Shown here: positions 34,801 through 47,020 of the stretch, one piece after another | How positions within the stretch are numbered: the first letter of the stretch is position 1 | How the letters are laid out: every line of letters begins with the position of its first letter | Source: Fomes fomentarius | Taxonomy: Eukaryota > Basidiomycota > Agaricomycetes > Polyporales > Polyporaceae | Direction of reading: 5' to 3' | NCBI GenBank assembly: GCA_022606135.1 | Contig: JABYQN010000014.1 | Span: 909,795-973,794 of the forward strand | Length of the DNA: 64,000 bases | The notes under the pieces: model-generated | Database searches by the model: none | Told to the model about the DNA's origin: nothing | What the model saw: the letters and a program-made list of their open reading frames with translations, nothing else | Position numbers and translations under genes: made by a program

Positions 34801-34807
34801 CTTTATA
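34801..34807 (-). promoter_or_regulatory. TATA box of the small secreted protein gene
   Basis: Minus-strand TATAAAG about 105 bp upstream of the start codon, at a usual distance for a fungal core promoter. Confidence 0.5.
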
Positions 34808-35142
34808 CCCGCCCTCAAGTAACCGCCAATGCCCAACGCCCGCGCTAGATCAACTTACCAGTGTGACGGCGCTGGGATCTGGCTGTGCACGAGACGTTGA
34901 AACTGTTGTGTTCGCCCATTGAGTTTCGCAGTTCGAGATGGAGCAGGAGTGTGTCTGGGCGGTGAGATAGAGCTTGTGTGCTGCCTTCTATAGCCCCCGC
35001 CATCGAGAACACACTCGAGCGAGTGGAGAGTCAGAGAAGGAAACTCGTGAGAACTTGAGGCACAGTTTGCTAATCGGCTTTTATCTCAGATGCAGATTAT
35101 CTTATCAGTCTCCTCAGCTCGGCCTTTGCCGCAGTCCCATTC

Positions 35143-36290
35143 ATGGCTCGCCGTCCGTTCAAGTTCTCCCATCCATCCCTCATCTACCTGCATCTGCTCG
35201 CAGCGAGACAAACAATAGTAGAAATCCTGATCTACTACTCATATTTTTTTGGTCTTCAACCAGACACCGGCGAAACGATTGCGACAAAATTCCTCCTACA
35301 GAGGCTCCCATATAATATTCACTTGGGCAACAAGTCATGCGTGGATGATGACTCGCATCCTGTTCATGGCAGTCCCGCACAGGTGGTACAACGCCCCCAG
35401 ACATCGACCATGTCTTGGGCGCAGTCAGCCACAGGAGTCAAGGACTACTCGAGCGGTCTTTCAAAACAAGAGAAGATAAGTAAACACCTACGGCTACCAA
35501 GAACGGTGTTGCTCGTCACAGTCTCTACTCGAGTTTCTCAGGCTGGCGCAGAAATAATATGGTGATAGGGAGCACAGGGCTACTGAACTAGATGAGTTTT
35601 TTTTTTTCATGGGACAAACATTTTCACAACCAGGGCAGTGTCAGCGTCGATGGTAGTCGGTGGATGCATCGCTAACAGAGGACGGAATTCTATCATTGAT
35701 ATCTAGCTGAGGATTCTTACATCTCCCTTGGGTACTGTCTTCACACCTTCAGTCTGAGCCACCTTCCGCTCGCTCATACTTAGATGGTATGTTTGTATTT
35801 TTTTCTCAGCCAATATCTCGCTCCGCTCGTCCGCGTCCTCCCCAGGTGACATACTCATACCGGGTATGCAAGTCACAGACGCACGCCTTGGACAACTACA
35901 CAGAGAAACGTGTCTGCTCCGATCGATGTTCTCTCGAGGCCATCGAGTCCTCGTAATCGTCCGGTGACCGGCGACATATTCAGGATGAAACACCCAAGGT
36001 ACCACAGCACCTCAACGACCACAGATACATGATCTGACCCACCGTCGAGACACCGATAATCTGCAAGAGACTGTTCTCGCTTTTCTGCGAGCCGGGCTGG
36101 ATGGCGCTATGCACAACCTCGAATCCACAGTGGTGCTATTTCTACTACTCTCCATTGGGCGTTCGCTGTCTACTACGACTACGAGACTAGGGGCTCGTGA
36201 TAGTCTGGCTCGTTCCCGCCGAAACCGAACCACTGGACCCGTCTCGGGCGGAGCGAACGTGCTGCGTCTCAAAGGGGTTTCGTAACGGTT
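35143..36290 (+). pseudogene. Degenerate copy of an unrecognised plus-strand gene (block copy 1)
   Basis: Contains blocks parallel to 58,290-59,205: HLGNKSCVDDDSHPVH, then a frame change before the segment equivalent to DHVFGAVSHRSQGLLEQSF. Further on, near 36,080-36,150, it has RAGLDGAMHNLESTVVLF, where one extra base relative to copy 2 shifts the frame. The family is not recognised. Frame breaks relative to copy 2 suggest this copy no longer encodes the full protein, although a different exon structure cannot be excluded. Confidence 0.45.
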
Positions 36291-36619
36291 CACGATGCAA
36301 ATGGCAGGACGATGCCGACGGCTGAGGAGCGACGGATGCGGTCTCTTCCAGGTTGTAACGAGATATGTCTGCTAGGCACCTATAATGGCGGTAAATCGAG
36401 TGGCTCTACGTACGGGTATGAGAGTGCGCTTTGTGTTATGGGAGAGATATGTACCATTGTGCTATCATATAGTACATCCAGAACCGCACGTGGTTAACAA
36501 GATCGTATAGAGCTGTACTTATGCCCAGTGAAACATGCTCAGACACTGAGACAATCTATCCTATGCCAACTTTACATGAGTGACATCGCACAAAACAGCG
36601 TGACAAAAGTCCTGGTACT

Positions 36620-37654
36620 CTAGGCTATGGGAGGATAGTAGCCCAGAGATGGCTGAACACTGGCCTGACCAACACATTTGACGTCGACTAGCACAATGTC
36701 ATTGTATCCAATCGACGTCCCATCTGACAGGTAGATTCTCTCACCAGACGCTGCCTATTACATGACAAACGATTGACAGCGTCGGCATGTCTTGAGAATA
36801 TGGTACTCACCAAAGCTCGTCTGACTTCCTCGGCGATGATTATTGCCAGATCTCCACGTGTAAGGGGCTGGCCGCGGCGTTGCAGGTTTTTCTGAATGGG
36901 GGCCACCTTGACTCGGGGGAGCTAGGATGAGCGAGGACCAGGGTATAAGGCGCTGTACCATGATATGAAGAAGAGGGACACTAACACCGAGGCGGACGGT
37001 GAACTTGCGGTTTGTGTTGGTCTGGAACTCCCCGCAATCGAAGGCAATGTCTTCGGAACGCTCTACAGCTCCCCATGCAGCGTGTTCCATGCGCGCGTTG
37101 TATAAAACGTCCGTAAATGGCTCTTTAATCGTGTTACCATTGCGGTAGCGCTCCTGAAAGATGGGCCGGATGGTCGCAGCACCAAAATGGGTTGCTGCTG
37201 TGGATCGTTCAGTGGGCGCCGTGGCTGTCGAGGCGTTGGGATGACGATACTGGAGAGATCTCTGATATGCTCCGAACTCCTGAGAGTAAACATGTCAGTG
37301 CATATGTAGATCAACATCGAATTTCAACTGACGCTCCAGTCAGTGTCAGTGAAGGGAATCCAGTGATTCATCAACTTCAAGTGCGTGTAAGAATCTCGAC
37401 CGGTCTCTTCGTCGACGACGAAAGCCACACTCCAGTCCGGGATGCGCTAGTGTAGGCTTGTAGTCAATCACATGTAACGGTGTTAAAAGAACACAATGAT
37501 ATACCTCTGCGGGTATGGAGTCAGCATCGGAAGAGCCTGAGTCTTCGAGGGGCGCTTGCAATCGGACGAAGCATTTGCGTCCTTGATGGTATTGGTAGTA
37601 CGTGTTATCGTCAAGTTGTATCCAGCGTGACTGCCTGGGCGGGAACAAAGCCAT
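36620..37654 (-). CDS. Unrecognised protein, paralogue A of a duplicated gene
   Basis: Multi-exon gene with good splice sites. Exon 1 from 37,654 (MALFPPRQSRWIQLDDNTYY, then CFVRLQAPLEDSGSSDADS). Exon 2 from about 37,445 (IPDWSVAFVVDEETGRDS). Then a long exon with ATAPTERSTAATHFG, YRNGNTIKEPFTDVLYNAR and FDCGEFQTNTNRKFTVRL. Then KNLQRRGQPLTRGDLAIII. The last exon has YNDIVLVDVKCVGQ and ends SLGYYPPIA. No domain is recognised. A second copy lies at 60,116-61,295 in the same orientation, and conservation of this exon order is the best evidence that the gene is real. The exon 2/3 junction, near a stop-like TGA, is uncertain. Confidence 0.6.
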
Positions 37655-37866
37655 GAGCAGTCTTGAGCTTTGGTGAAGCGGATGAGTGTGGTACACGTTC
37701 TGTGACCTGGGGAGACGAGCCTGCTCGACCATGACCAAGTACTACCGGGGGGCTTTGAAGCAGAGGCCGCGTTCATGAATGCCACATTCCCTCTAAGTGT
37801 CACGGCAGATATCTGCAGGAACATCACCAGGAAGATCGCGGACTGCGGCAGGTACGTACGACAAGT

Positions 37867-37948
37867 GTTGAGGCCAGGATCATCGCTTGGGTCTTGCCAG
37901 GCGGAGCGTTGAGGCCAGGATCATCGCTTGGGCCTTGACAGGCAGTGT
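37867..37948. repeat. Tandem duplication of a 41-bp unit
   Basis: Two adjacent near-identical copies beginning GTTGAGGCCAGGATCATCGC, differing at a few bases. It lies just upstream of paralogue A. Confidence 0.75.
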
Positions 37949-38019
37949 GTCCAGGAATAACACACACACAGCCTCAATGAACCCAAAGTGATCGCGTTCT
38001 GTATTGGATGCTGATGCAC

Positions 38020-38580
38020 CTCGCTCTCCGTCTCACTCGGAGTCTCTCGCTCGCTCTCTCAGCTGTCTCTCTCTGCTCTCTCTCTCACCCTGCTCTCTCT
38101 CTCGCTAGCTCTCTTGCTCTTTCCACTCTCTCAGCTTGGTCTCCCGCTCTCTCTCTCCGCTCTCTCCATGCTCTCTCCCTCTCCCCACTCTCTCTGCTCG
38201 CTCTCTCTGCCCACACTCTCTGCTCGCTCTCTGCTCTCTCTGCTCGCTCTCCGCTCTCTCTGGAGTCTGCTCTCTCTCTAGCTCTCACCCTCGCTCTAGC
38301 CTCTCTCAGCTTACCCTCCCACTCTCACTGTCAGCTCTCGCTCGCTCGCTCAGAGTCGCTCTCACTCTCAGCTCTCTCGGTTCTTTCTCTTACTCAATCT
38401 GCTTGCTCTCCGCTCGCTCTCTTGCTCTGGATTCTCTCTTGCTAGCTCTCACCCTCGCTGTCTCACCTTGTTCTCTCGCCCTCCCTCAGCTTGCTCTCTC
38501 ATAGCTCTTTCTCACGCTCAGCTCGCTGTTGCTCTGTCTCACCATCTCTTGGTCTCCCAGCTTGCTCTCTCCTTGTTGGC
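38020..38580. repeat. Imperfect CT-rich microsatellite tract
   Basis: About 560 bp dominated by CTCT and CTCTCG runs, with GA-rich complement. Apparent long open frames on both strands, rich in Leu/Ser or Arg/Glu, are by-products of the low complexity and are not called as genes. Confidence 0.9.
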
Positions 38581-39296
38581 TTCTGGATGGCCCCGGCAAG
38601 CTCTTTGCACATGTATTCATACAAGGCATACTAGTGGGATGCTTCCTGGAACCGTATTGTGAGTCATCCTTATACTCTGACAACACCAATGCCGCATTCC
38701 AAAGTCATCCCCGATACTGTTTGCACTTGTACATATGGTACTTGTCTGTGTCATTCAGCAATGACTCAAAGTCAAGTGCAGTTGGGCTGTCCTCTGTAGG
38801 CATGTATACCGATGTACCGTAGATCAGACACGTGGGTTTAGTAGTATCTGAAGTCCTCATAGCTCTTGTTTATGTCCGATCATGTATAGTAGTTCTGAAT
38901 CAATGCATCTTGTGTTCTACAACAAAGCATCTTGGTTTTCAATGAGCTGTGACCTATAGCCTACAGATCAGCCTATAGTAACCTGTGCAGGCTCCTCCGA
39001 GTCAGAAAGGTCGGACCGACCTACATAGGCTCGGTACATAACTCATGCAGGTCGATGCAACCCATCAGGAAAAACCATTTTCTAGATAGACATCAGTATG
39101 AATAGGTAGGTGGGAGAGACTCGTTAGCCGCCCCCCGACGTAGCGAGCACTCGGTAGCACTCAATAACATTTGCGTGAGGACATTTAGCCCGCGTGAGCC
39201 GGTTCATCCAGAATCTTGTCTCTAAGACGAAAACGAGTGTAAAATTCATGTATTACTACTATGGCACTTCAACAGTACAAAGTCATGGTGGCGTAA

Positions 39297-40021
39297 CTAT
39301 GGGTTCACAAGAAAACGACGGCACTTGTCCAATACGTTGTGCGATGTCCATGTACAATCTACACTTTTGCCCCACACAGGTATCAAATGAATGCTACGTA
39401 CAATCTGCGTGATGGGGATGATGGAGACATGGCGGCGGTGATTACGAGTCGAGTGAGATATCCGATACATACCTGTGTTGGCGTCGATGGTATGGAATGG
39501 GGTAAACCATTCAACATATGCTACGGGATGCTTGATGCGAATCCCATACGTGACCGGTATCTGAAATATTGCCCGGACGCGAGCAACGCATAGACCTAAG
39601 ATCAAGCATCAGTTAATCAGTTTGGAGCCTATGTAGTATGGAACGCCGGCAACTTACCTGACAGAGGCTCATCCGGGTCGACCGGACCAGGTGTCTGACG
39701 AGCTAGGACTGTGTCGAAGTGGGCAGGGGAGGCAGATATGAGCTGGCGGGCAGCTTGTGCAGGGACAGCGCGGATGACATCCTTGACGGGGTGATGGGAA
39801 ACTTGGCGTAGAGGAGGAAGCGTGACCTGCATTCGCTTGTATGCAGCAAAACAGGTCCCGGAGTGGATGTTCTGCACAGGGAGAGGTAGAGAATGACCTC
39901 GGGCGGCGGTGCGGAGAAATGAATTGAGTGTATGTATGAAGTTGGTGCATCCACAGTCACGGACAAGAGTGCGGACAGAGGTACCAGTCCAAGCCGGCTC
40001 GCAAGAAAGCCCGTCTATCAT
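39297..40021 (-). pseudogene. Plavaka-type transposase C-terminal fragment
   Basis: Two exons joined by a clean intron (39,597-39,657; CAG/GTAAGT donor, TTAG acceptor). The first encodes FCAAYKRMQVTLPPLRQV, DVIRAVPAQ and PAHFDTVLARQ. The second encodes YVEWFTPFHTID, MYRISHSTRNHRRH and VIPVWGKSVD-like text ending LVNP. These match the C-terminal part of Plavaka transposases (CACTA-like DNA elements of Agaricomycetes). The catalytic core is absent, so it is a fragment. It duplicates the role of the C-terminus at 40,522-41,340 and so comes from a second element, or from a tandem or rearranged copy. Confidence 0.75.
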
Positions 40022-40380
40022 CCAAGAGCACGGGGAAGGGCAAACAGAAAGGGTCAGTAGAGGAGGGATCTGGGTCTGAGGACGAGGATGAGGGTGCGGG
40101 TGAGGGTGCGGGTGACGCCACTACACAGAAGGGGAAGAGGAAACGAGCTGGGCGCGCTGCTGGAGGCACTGCCGGTGAGAAGAAGAAGATCTCAATGCTT
40201 CAGGCGCGGGCCAGTGCCGGCGACGGCGAGATCACCTTTTCTGTCGCATCATTCGTAAACGTCGAGCTTCCCAGCCAGGTCCTCAAGCCGGCGACAGCAC
40301 GAGGCACCGAGAGGCCATCAGGAAAACATACCCTACTTGAGCCGGTACTTCCGGCCAAGTACATCACTTATCCGAAGTAG
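39990..40380 (+). CDS. Lysine-rich protein fragment, unrecognised
   Basis: Open block with a basic, NLS-like start (KPARKKARLSS), an acidic stretch (EEGSGSEDEDEGAGEG), a second basic stretch (KGKRKRAGRAAGG) and an ending EPVLPAKYITYPK. Composition fits the C-terminus of a nuclear protein from a transposon-associated gene. No start codon is visible upstream before a stop, so it is a partial exon or fragment. Confidence 0.4.
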
Positions 40381-40521
40381 ATCACAACTTCAGACAAGTC
40401 CTGACCTTCTGGAAGTTCTTAACTTGTGCACAAGCTTGAGGCCGTAAAGTTGTTATGTAGTACAAAGTCCGAGTCCAACTCGTCGGTGTCCAGAACAAAT
40501 GACTTCATTGATTAAACTACA

Positions 40522-42872
40522 CTAGAAGGCGATCTCATGTGCATGATGATCTGCGTACTTGTTAACATAGAAAGTCGTATAGGCATCTAAAGTGTCTGAA
40601 TGCTTGAGCCGTTTTGGAACGGCTTCGTCTCCACAAACTGGCAGTAGATGTGCAGCACGAAGAATGCAGTCAAGATGGATGACTGATACTACATACCGTC
40701 CATGCGGGTCCACCTGGGGTTCAACAACCCACATTCCTGTCTCCTCACATGGCTCATCGTGAGATGGAACGAACCATGAGACGAGAGCACATGGATATGT
40801 GACACCCGAAGGGTGCTTAAAGGAGAACAGTAACAGTACCCGCGCAGCGGCGAGACCACGAAAGCCAGGGAGGGTATCGTCTTCGACTACAAACACACAG
40901 TCATACCGTGCGGCACCTCCACGCCAGGTTCGCACTGCGCGGATGCGCTCGCGTTTCATACCTTTTGCACTGCAAGTGTCGCTAGGTGCGCGATACACAG
41001 CAACTGCGGAGGGATAGACCGAAACTCGATCCGGAGGTGGAGGACAGAGGGCCAGGTCGACGCTCTCTCCGGGAACGAGCGAGCCGGGATTCAGTTGGGT
41101 GTACAAGAAGCGTTGGATAAGCTCGGGCAGGTGCGGAACTTCAATGAATTGGGCGAGGTCCGGGAGTTCCTTCGGATACCCGCGGGCTGCCAGATAGCGT
41201 GCAGAAGTCAGTAGTAAGCTCGGGTACAGGCCCATAAAAAACTGCGGCAGCCGTACCTTTTTGCTTGGCGAGAAGGACCTCTCCCTCGATGTCGGCATCA
41301 CGAGCAGGTCCGCCATCTTCATCTTCATCGAGGGCAGCATGTCGCTCAGCCCGAGCGGCTGGGTCTTCTCCTTGTTGAGGCGGATTGATGTCTAGTTCTT
41401 CCCAGTAATCGCGCTCTTCAGGAATAGTAGGAAGGAGCGGCCCACGAAGCATCCCTCGGGCTTCAAGGTCAACACGAGCAGCGGCCATCATGTCGAGGCG
41501 CTGATTGATGATGAGCATCTGGCCAAGGGCTTCATAGCGGCTCGAGCGTCGGTATGGTTCCTTAACAGCCTTGATATGCTTGGATTCAGTGATGGACGAG
41601 AAGAGGCCATTTGGGGCCCCAAACAGTTGGATAAGTGCGGGATAGTGTTTCAGCGAGTGCTGGCGAGGAAGGGAGATCGTCTGAGCTCGCACGCCAACTT
41701 GCTCAAAGATGATGCGGTCACGATGAAAGCAAGAGAGCGCGTCCTCGATGTGGATAAGAGTGCGGGTGGTGATGACATCCCGGCGAACGAGGTAACAGAA
41801 CTCCAGGAACGCGCTGATGCAGCGGACCATTTGCTCAGGTACATAGCCTCGGATCGCATGGAGATAGACCTGCCGCAATACATGGTTGAATAATGGATAC
41901 TATGACGCCACTAGTAGCCTTGAAGAGCGACATGATCCAAAGACTCACCTTCATGAGCGCCTTTGAATCGTCACCAGTCCATTGTTTGAACCCCCGTCCT
42001 TCAGGAAAGCGGCGCAGGCCCGGAAAGTGCGGTGCTGCTGCTATTCTGTGTAGGGAGACGGTGAGATATGTGATAGATCATGTCCCGGGGATGATACAGT
42101 GTCATCAGGCAAATGCGTACCGTCGGTCGATGTCAGCTAGGATTTTGGCGGCCTTCATCTTTCCGTGGGTGCTCTCAAGGTACTCTTCGACCCATGAAAC
42201 CAGATGATCTTTAAATGTACCTTTGATCACCTGGTGCAGAAGGTCCGGCGAGAGCATTTCGTGGATATCAGCCCGTGGGAATGCTACAGTGAATGGCTGG
42301 ATGGTGTCAGACTCGGACGTGAGTGCAGGCTTCATCGTCAGCTCGAAGATGAAGACGTTACCAGGAGGTCACCGACGATCCCATACTCGTCCCATAAGCT
42401 TTTGAGGTCAAGTATATCGAGTAGATGGTCAGTGAGGGCATGAGAACGGCTGTTACTTTCGCCATCGAGGTCTGCAGGCTTAGCATCACATCTAAGAGCT
42501 GAGTGTCAGCGATCACAATGGTTATAGCAGCACCGAATCACCATTGCTCACTTTGCACACCATCCCTGAACTACACATGCAAGGAGCACCTGTTCTGGAT
42601 AGTCGGCAATGTATGGTCCGAGGCCATAGACAGTGCGACGATAGTGTCCATCCCCATACTTGACGACCTCGGGTTCAGACATTCCGGCCTTTAGCAGCTG
42701 AAGGATTGCATGCAGCGAGGTGTGGAAGAGCTGCCTACGGAACTTCCTGAACTTGGCGTCGTTTTGGTGCTCACGGTCAGCTGCAAAGAACGACATATCA
42801 AACTGATGATCTCAGGATTCTGAGTCTTGCAACGGACAGAACGCACTTTTGGGAATTGCAAGGAAGGCGATC
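40522..42872 (-). pseudogene. Plavaka-type transposase, C-terminal two thirds
   Basis: Minus-strand exons: 42,548-42,796 (KFRKFRRQLFHTSLHAIL, VYGLGPYIADYPEQ, VVQGWC), about 42,105-42,335 (IHEMLSPDLLHQVIKGTFKD, WVEEYL), 41,370-41,878 (GYVPEQMVRCISAFLEFCYL, HYPALIQLFGAPNGLFSS) and 40,522-41,340 (VPHLPELIQRFLY, FVVEDD, MWVVEPQ). These are characteristic of Plavaka transposases, which cut and paste DNA in the nucleus. The gene continues at 49,745-50,884; the copia element interrupts one exon exactly at its CGATC target duplication. Without the insert the flanking exon would read on in frame, so the transposase was probably intact or nearly so when the copia element landed. Confidence 0.85.
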
Positions 42873-43426
42873 TGATGAACTCTGAACCTGTAAGGCGAGG
42901 AGCGACTGTAAGTCACAACAGAGAGGGATCTTCAGTCAGTGAGCGAACGACTATATTGCATAGTGAAGTACCTGTAAGTCACAACAGAGAGGGACTACAA
43001 GTACTAAGTCAGTAAGAAGGAGTAGAGCATATGTAGGTAAGAGACTTACTCTTCAGTCAGTGAGTGAACGACTGAAGAGCAGAGGCGAAGAAGGGACTGC
43101 TTTTATACATGAGGGATGAGTCCATGAGTCAGCAAATGAAGCAGTCACATGTAGCCATAAGACGATGAGTCAGAGTCCGTATCGGCGTATGAGTCAGATA
43201 CAGTCATAGCATGAGTCAGACATAAGGTCTAGAAGAGTCCGGTGCAGTGTAGAACGCACTGGTACGCACAGGAATGCACAGTAACCATATGGTCATGGGA
43301 AAGTACAGTAGGAGAACAAAGAAAACCATAAATGGTAAGTAGGAACACAGCCTATCTAATCATATGACCATAAACAAGTGTACACAACTCCGGTCCGAGC
43401 ACAGCCGGTAGTCCGGAAGTTCAACA
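42873..43426 (-). repeat. 3' LTR of the copia element
   Basis: Direct repeat of 49,191-49,744 with termini TGATGAAC and GTTCAACA in plus-strand reading (imperfect inverted ends, TG..CA). A minus-strand TATAAAAG lies at 43,100-43,107. It includes a 121-bp segment (42,953-43,073) absent from the related solo LTR at 47,021-47,443. Confidence 0.95.
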
Positions 43427-43436
43427 CTCCCACCCG
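43427..43436 (-). promoter_or_regulatory. Polypurine tract
   Basis: Minus-strand CGGGTGGGAG directly abuts the 3' LTR, where plus-strand DNA synthesis is primed in LTR retroelements. Confidence 0.7.
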
Positions 43437-43437
43437 T

Positions 43438-46400
43438 TCAAGATGCAACAGAAACAAGACCGATTTCATCAACAAATTTTGCCAAAATGGAATAAGGCAC
43501 GTTCTTTGTGGGAGAATCAGCCAACTGATCCGCAGTCGCAACATAGAAGATCTTGACAGAGCCAGACTCCACTTGTTCACGAATGAAGTGGTAGCGGATC
43601 TCTATATGCTTGGTACGCCGGTCGACTACTGGATTGACTGACAGGAAAATCGAACCCTGGTTGTCTAGACACATGGGTGTCGGCCTGGTCAAGTCATCAC
43701 CAAGTTCATCGCCAAATGTCCTCAGCCAGATCAACTGATGACAGGTATCAGAGGCCGCTTTATATTCCGCCTCAGTAGAGGAGAGCGAAATGGTAGGCTG
43801 ACGCCTCGAAGCCCATGATATAGCACCACCTGCCATCAAGAAGACGAAGCCAGAGGTAGAATGCCGATCATCACGGTCTTCGGCCCAATCTGAATCCGAA
43901 TAGGAAATCAGACCGTCATTAGATGCTCCCTTGTAGCATAAGCAATACGCCTTTGTCCCTTGAAGGTAACGCAGGACATACTTTGCATAACTCATGTGTG
44001 CTTCAGAGGGATTGGCATTGTACTTCGATAACCGTGTGACAGCAAAGGAGATATCAGGACGCGTTCCGAGCATGGCGTACAAAAGACTGCCAATCAGACT
44101 CTGGTAGCGTTGCCTGAACTGATCGGAAGCTGGTTCGTCGGCACTTGCCAAGACAGCACCAGCAGGAAGGGGTGTACGTGAGGGTTTACAGTCAGCCATC
44201 TGAAAGCGCTCGAGAACAGACTGGATGTACTCTTCCTGGTCAATGTCGATCATACGAGTAGATCGATCACGAGTGATGTGAAGACCAAGGAAGCGCTGTA
44301 CAGATCCCAAGTCCGTCATCTTGTACTGTTTAGAAAGCGAACACTTGACTTGTTTGATGTGACTAGACTGATCGCCCATCAGAAGTAGATCATCGACATA
44401 AAGAATGACAATTGTGACGTGATCCCCCCCTTGTCGCCGATATACATAAATCCCAGCATCAGAATATGTCCGTGTAAATCCCAGATCTAGAAGCGATTGA
44501 TGTATTTTCGCATTCCACTGACGCGACGCCTGCTTAAGACCATAGATAGCCTTTTTGAGTAGACAGACGTGATCTTCCTTCCCAGGAACAACCCAGCCTT
44601 CCGGCTGTTCCATATAAATCTCCTCATCTAGATCACCATTAAGGAACGCGGTCTTGACATCCATTGACTCGATGTCCCAGTCCTCAAGCGCTGCATGCGC
44701 GAGTAAATACCGGATAGACTCAAACCGCGCCACTGGAGAGAACGTCTCATGGTAGTCCTCTCCCCACACCTGAGTGAAACCCTTTGCAACCAGACAAGCC
44801 TTGTACCGCCCATCATGTTTGATGTCATAGACCCAGCAGTTAGAGACAACATGCCTGCCCTTGGGACGAGGAACGAGAACCCAAGTCTTATTCTCCATAA
44901 GCGACTCAAACTCCGACTTCTCAGCTTCGTGCCATTTCCCAGCATCAGGTGAGTGCATGGCTTCCTTATGCGACTGAGGTAAGCCAGCTTTATACTGAGC
45001 AGCAGCTAGAAAAGTGAGTATCGTCTCCGCTTCGCGCAGATTGCCATCCTTGTCGATCTGATTATCAGCACGTGCAGGATCGTCATACACGTTGTTATCA
45101 GTCCTGTCTTTGTGGTGAATACCAGCTTTTTTGCGATGAGGACGGTCATGAGCAATGCTTGGTTTATTAGCTCCCACTGGAGGGTGACGACCACATTTGT
45201 GAGGAGGACGAGGAGGAACGACAGGAGGCAGCGTAGGAGGATATTGCGGAGGAGGAGGAGGCCCAGCAGGAGCTTCTGCAGGAGGAGTGGGATCAGCATC
45301 CGCTGGAGGGTCAGGTTGTGGTGGTTCGAAGAGGTTGGGAGGAATGAAAGAAATTGCATCATTGGGATCGACCAAATCAGAGTCATCGTTCGAGGAATCA
45401 TCCAATTGATCATCTGAGAACGGACTGTCGTCCGGGGTAGAAGGACGGTTGCCAGGTAAGTTACGAGCAGGGAAAGACTCTTCGTCAAATGTTGCATCGC
45501 GGGACACGACGATAGAGCGGTTGGCTGGATTCCAAAACCTATACCCCTTGGAACCAGACTCATACCCAACGAAGATCATCTCGACAGCCTTCTTGTCGAG
45601 TTTCCCTTCACGCTTTGCCTTCTGCACATGGACAAAAGCTTTGCACCCAAACACTCTGAAGTAAGAGACGTCCGGAACGGTACCATCCCAAACAGTGATG
45701 GGGCACGACCACTTGTGTCGTCGCATAGGTTGACAATTGTAGATATGAACGGCTGCGTCAAGAGCAAGTTGCCAGAAACCATGACTAAGGCCTGCTTGGT
45801 GGAGCATAGACAGAGCCTTTTCAGTAATAGTGCGGTTCCAGCGCTCAGCACGTCCATTCTGTTGAGGCGAACCTGGTAGAGTCTTCTGGTGCTCGATACC
45901 GTGTGAACGAAGAAGTGTAGAGAACTCGTCTGATGTGTATTCCCCCCTCGATCTGAGCGGATCAATTTGATCTTCTTGCCGGTCTGGTTCTCAGCCCACG
46001 CCTTATAGTCTTTGAACGCTTGGATCGCGTCAGACTTGTGTTTAAGGAAGTAAGCACGAGCGAGACCAGAATAGTCATCAATGAAACCGGCGAAGTATTT
46101 CCAACCTCCGATAGCCTGAGTGCGCATAGGTCCATCGAGGTCTGTATGGACTCGCTCGAGAACTTCAGTAGCACGCTTCTCAGAAGGTGGAAAGGGGTTA
46201 CGAGTGGATTTGCCAAAAGCGCATCCATCACACGGTTCTTTGTCTGCAGGATCAACGGCATCAACCCCCTTAGTATGCTTAGGAAGGTTGCGCAGAACGT
46301 CCTTGCCCGCATGACCAAAGCGACGGTGCCAGGTCTTAAACTTACGGACATTGAGATGGATGCGCTTGCCGTTGTGAAGCTCAATAATAGTCCAATAACA

Positions 46401-47020
46401 ATTAGACGAAGGGTTGTATCGCGCCTCCAGGATCTTACGACCCTTGATATGAATCGTCGAACCATATTTGACAGCGCCGTCAGGCAGCTTGTCGAAAATG
46501 CACATGCGCCCATCCCCTTGAAAGAGGGAGTAACCATTGCGCTCAATGGAGCCAGTCGAGAAGATGTGACCGATGGTGCCTGGTATGTAGTAGACGTGGT
46601 TCAGAGTAATTGCTACCTTCTGACTGTCTAACCAGGTTTCTCCAGACAGAGTTCCTTCCCCAAGTGCCTGAATGACGCTGCTATCACCTTGTCCAGCAGT
46701 GTTAAACAGTACAGGCGTATCGAAGGGTTGGTACTCAATGAACTCAGAGAGATCACCAGTGATGTGTTGAGAGGCTCCAGAGTCCATCAGCCATGCAGTC
46801 CAGTTCACACTGTTCGAGGCCATAGCCTCATCGTAGAAAGAAGCAGCGATGTTAGACGAACTGGCTACAAGTACAGATGATACAGACTCGGTAGTGACGT
46901 GCGCATGGTTATGAGAAGTGTCCTTATTCTTCCCCTTGTCCTTATCCTTGTCTTTGTCCTTCCCTTTACCCTTGCCCTTGCCTTTGGGACACTTCTCAGG
47001 ATACTTCTGATAGCAGTTGG
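43438..47020 (-). pseudogene. Copia pol (protease, integrase, reverse transcriptase, RNase H)
   Basis: Coding order from 47,020 downward: Lys-rich segment, aspartic protease (WLMDSGASQHITG), pre-integrase zinc region, integrase core (HTDLDGPM, then IRSDRGG), the copia FGC and GYESGSKGYRF block, reverse transcriptase (KTAFLNGDLDEEIYMEQPEGW region and YVDDLLLMG) and RNase H with a C-terminal HIEIRYHFIREQ. Frame changes once, near 45,950, in a run of six G on the minus strand just after the second integrase aspartate. One more base would restore the usual pattern. The long downstream frame (43,438-45,807) is uninterrupted. The start is lost because the solo LTR separates it from gag. Confidence 0.9.

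Noticed and set aside
38085..38504. Long open frames on both strands rich in Leu/Ser or Arg/Glu
   Set aside because: They are translations of the CT/GA low-complexity tract and have no non-repetitive coding content.
41576..41893. Plus-strand frame opposite the Plavaka transposase
   Set aside because: Shadow of the minus-strand exon, which has clear transposase motifs.
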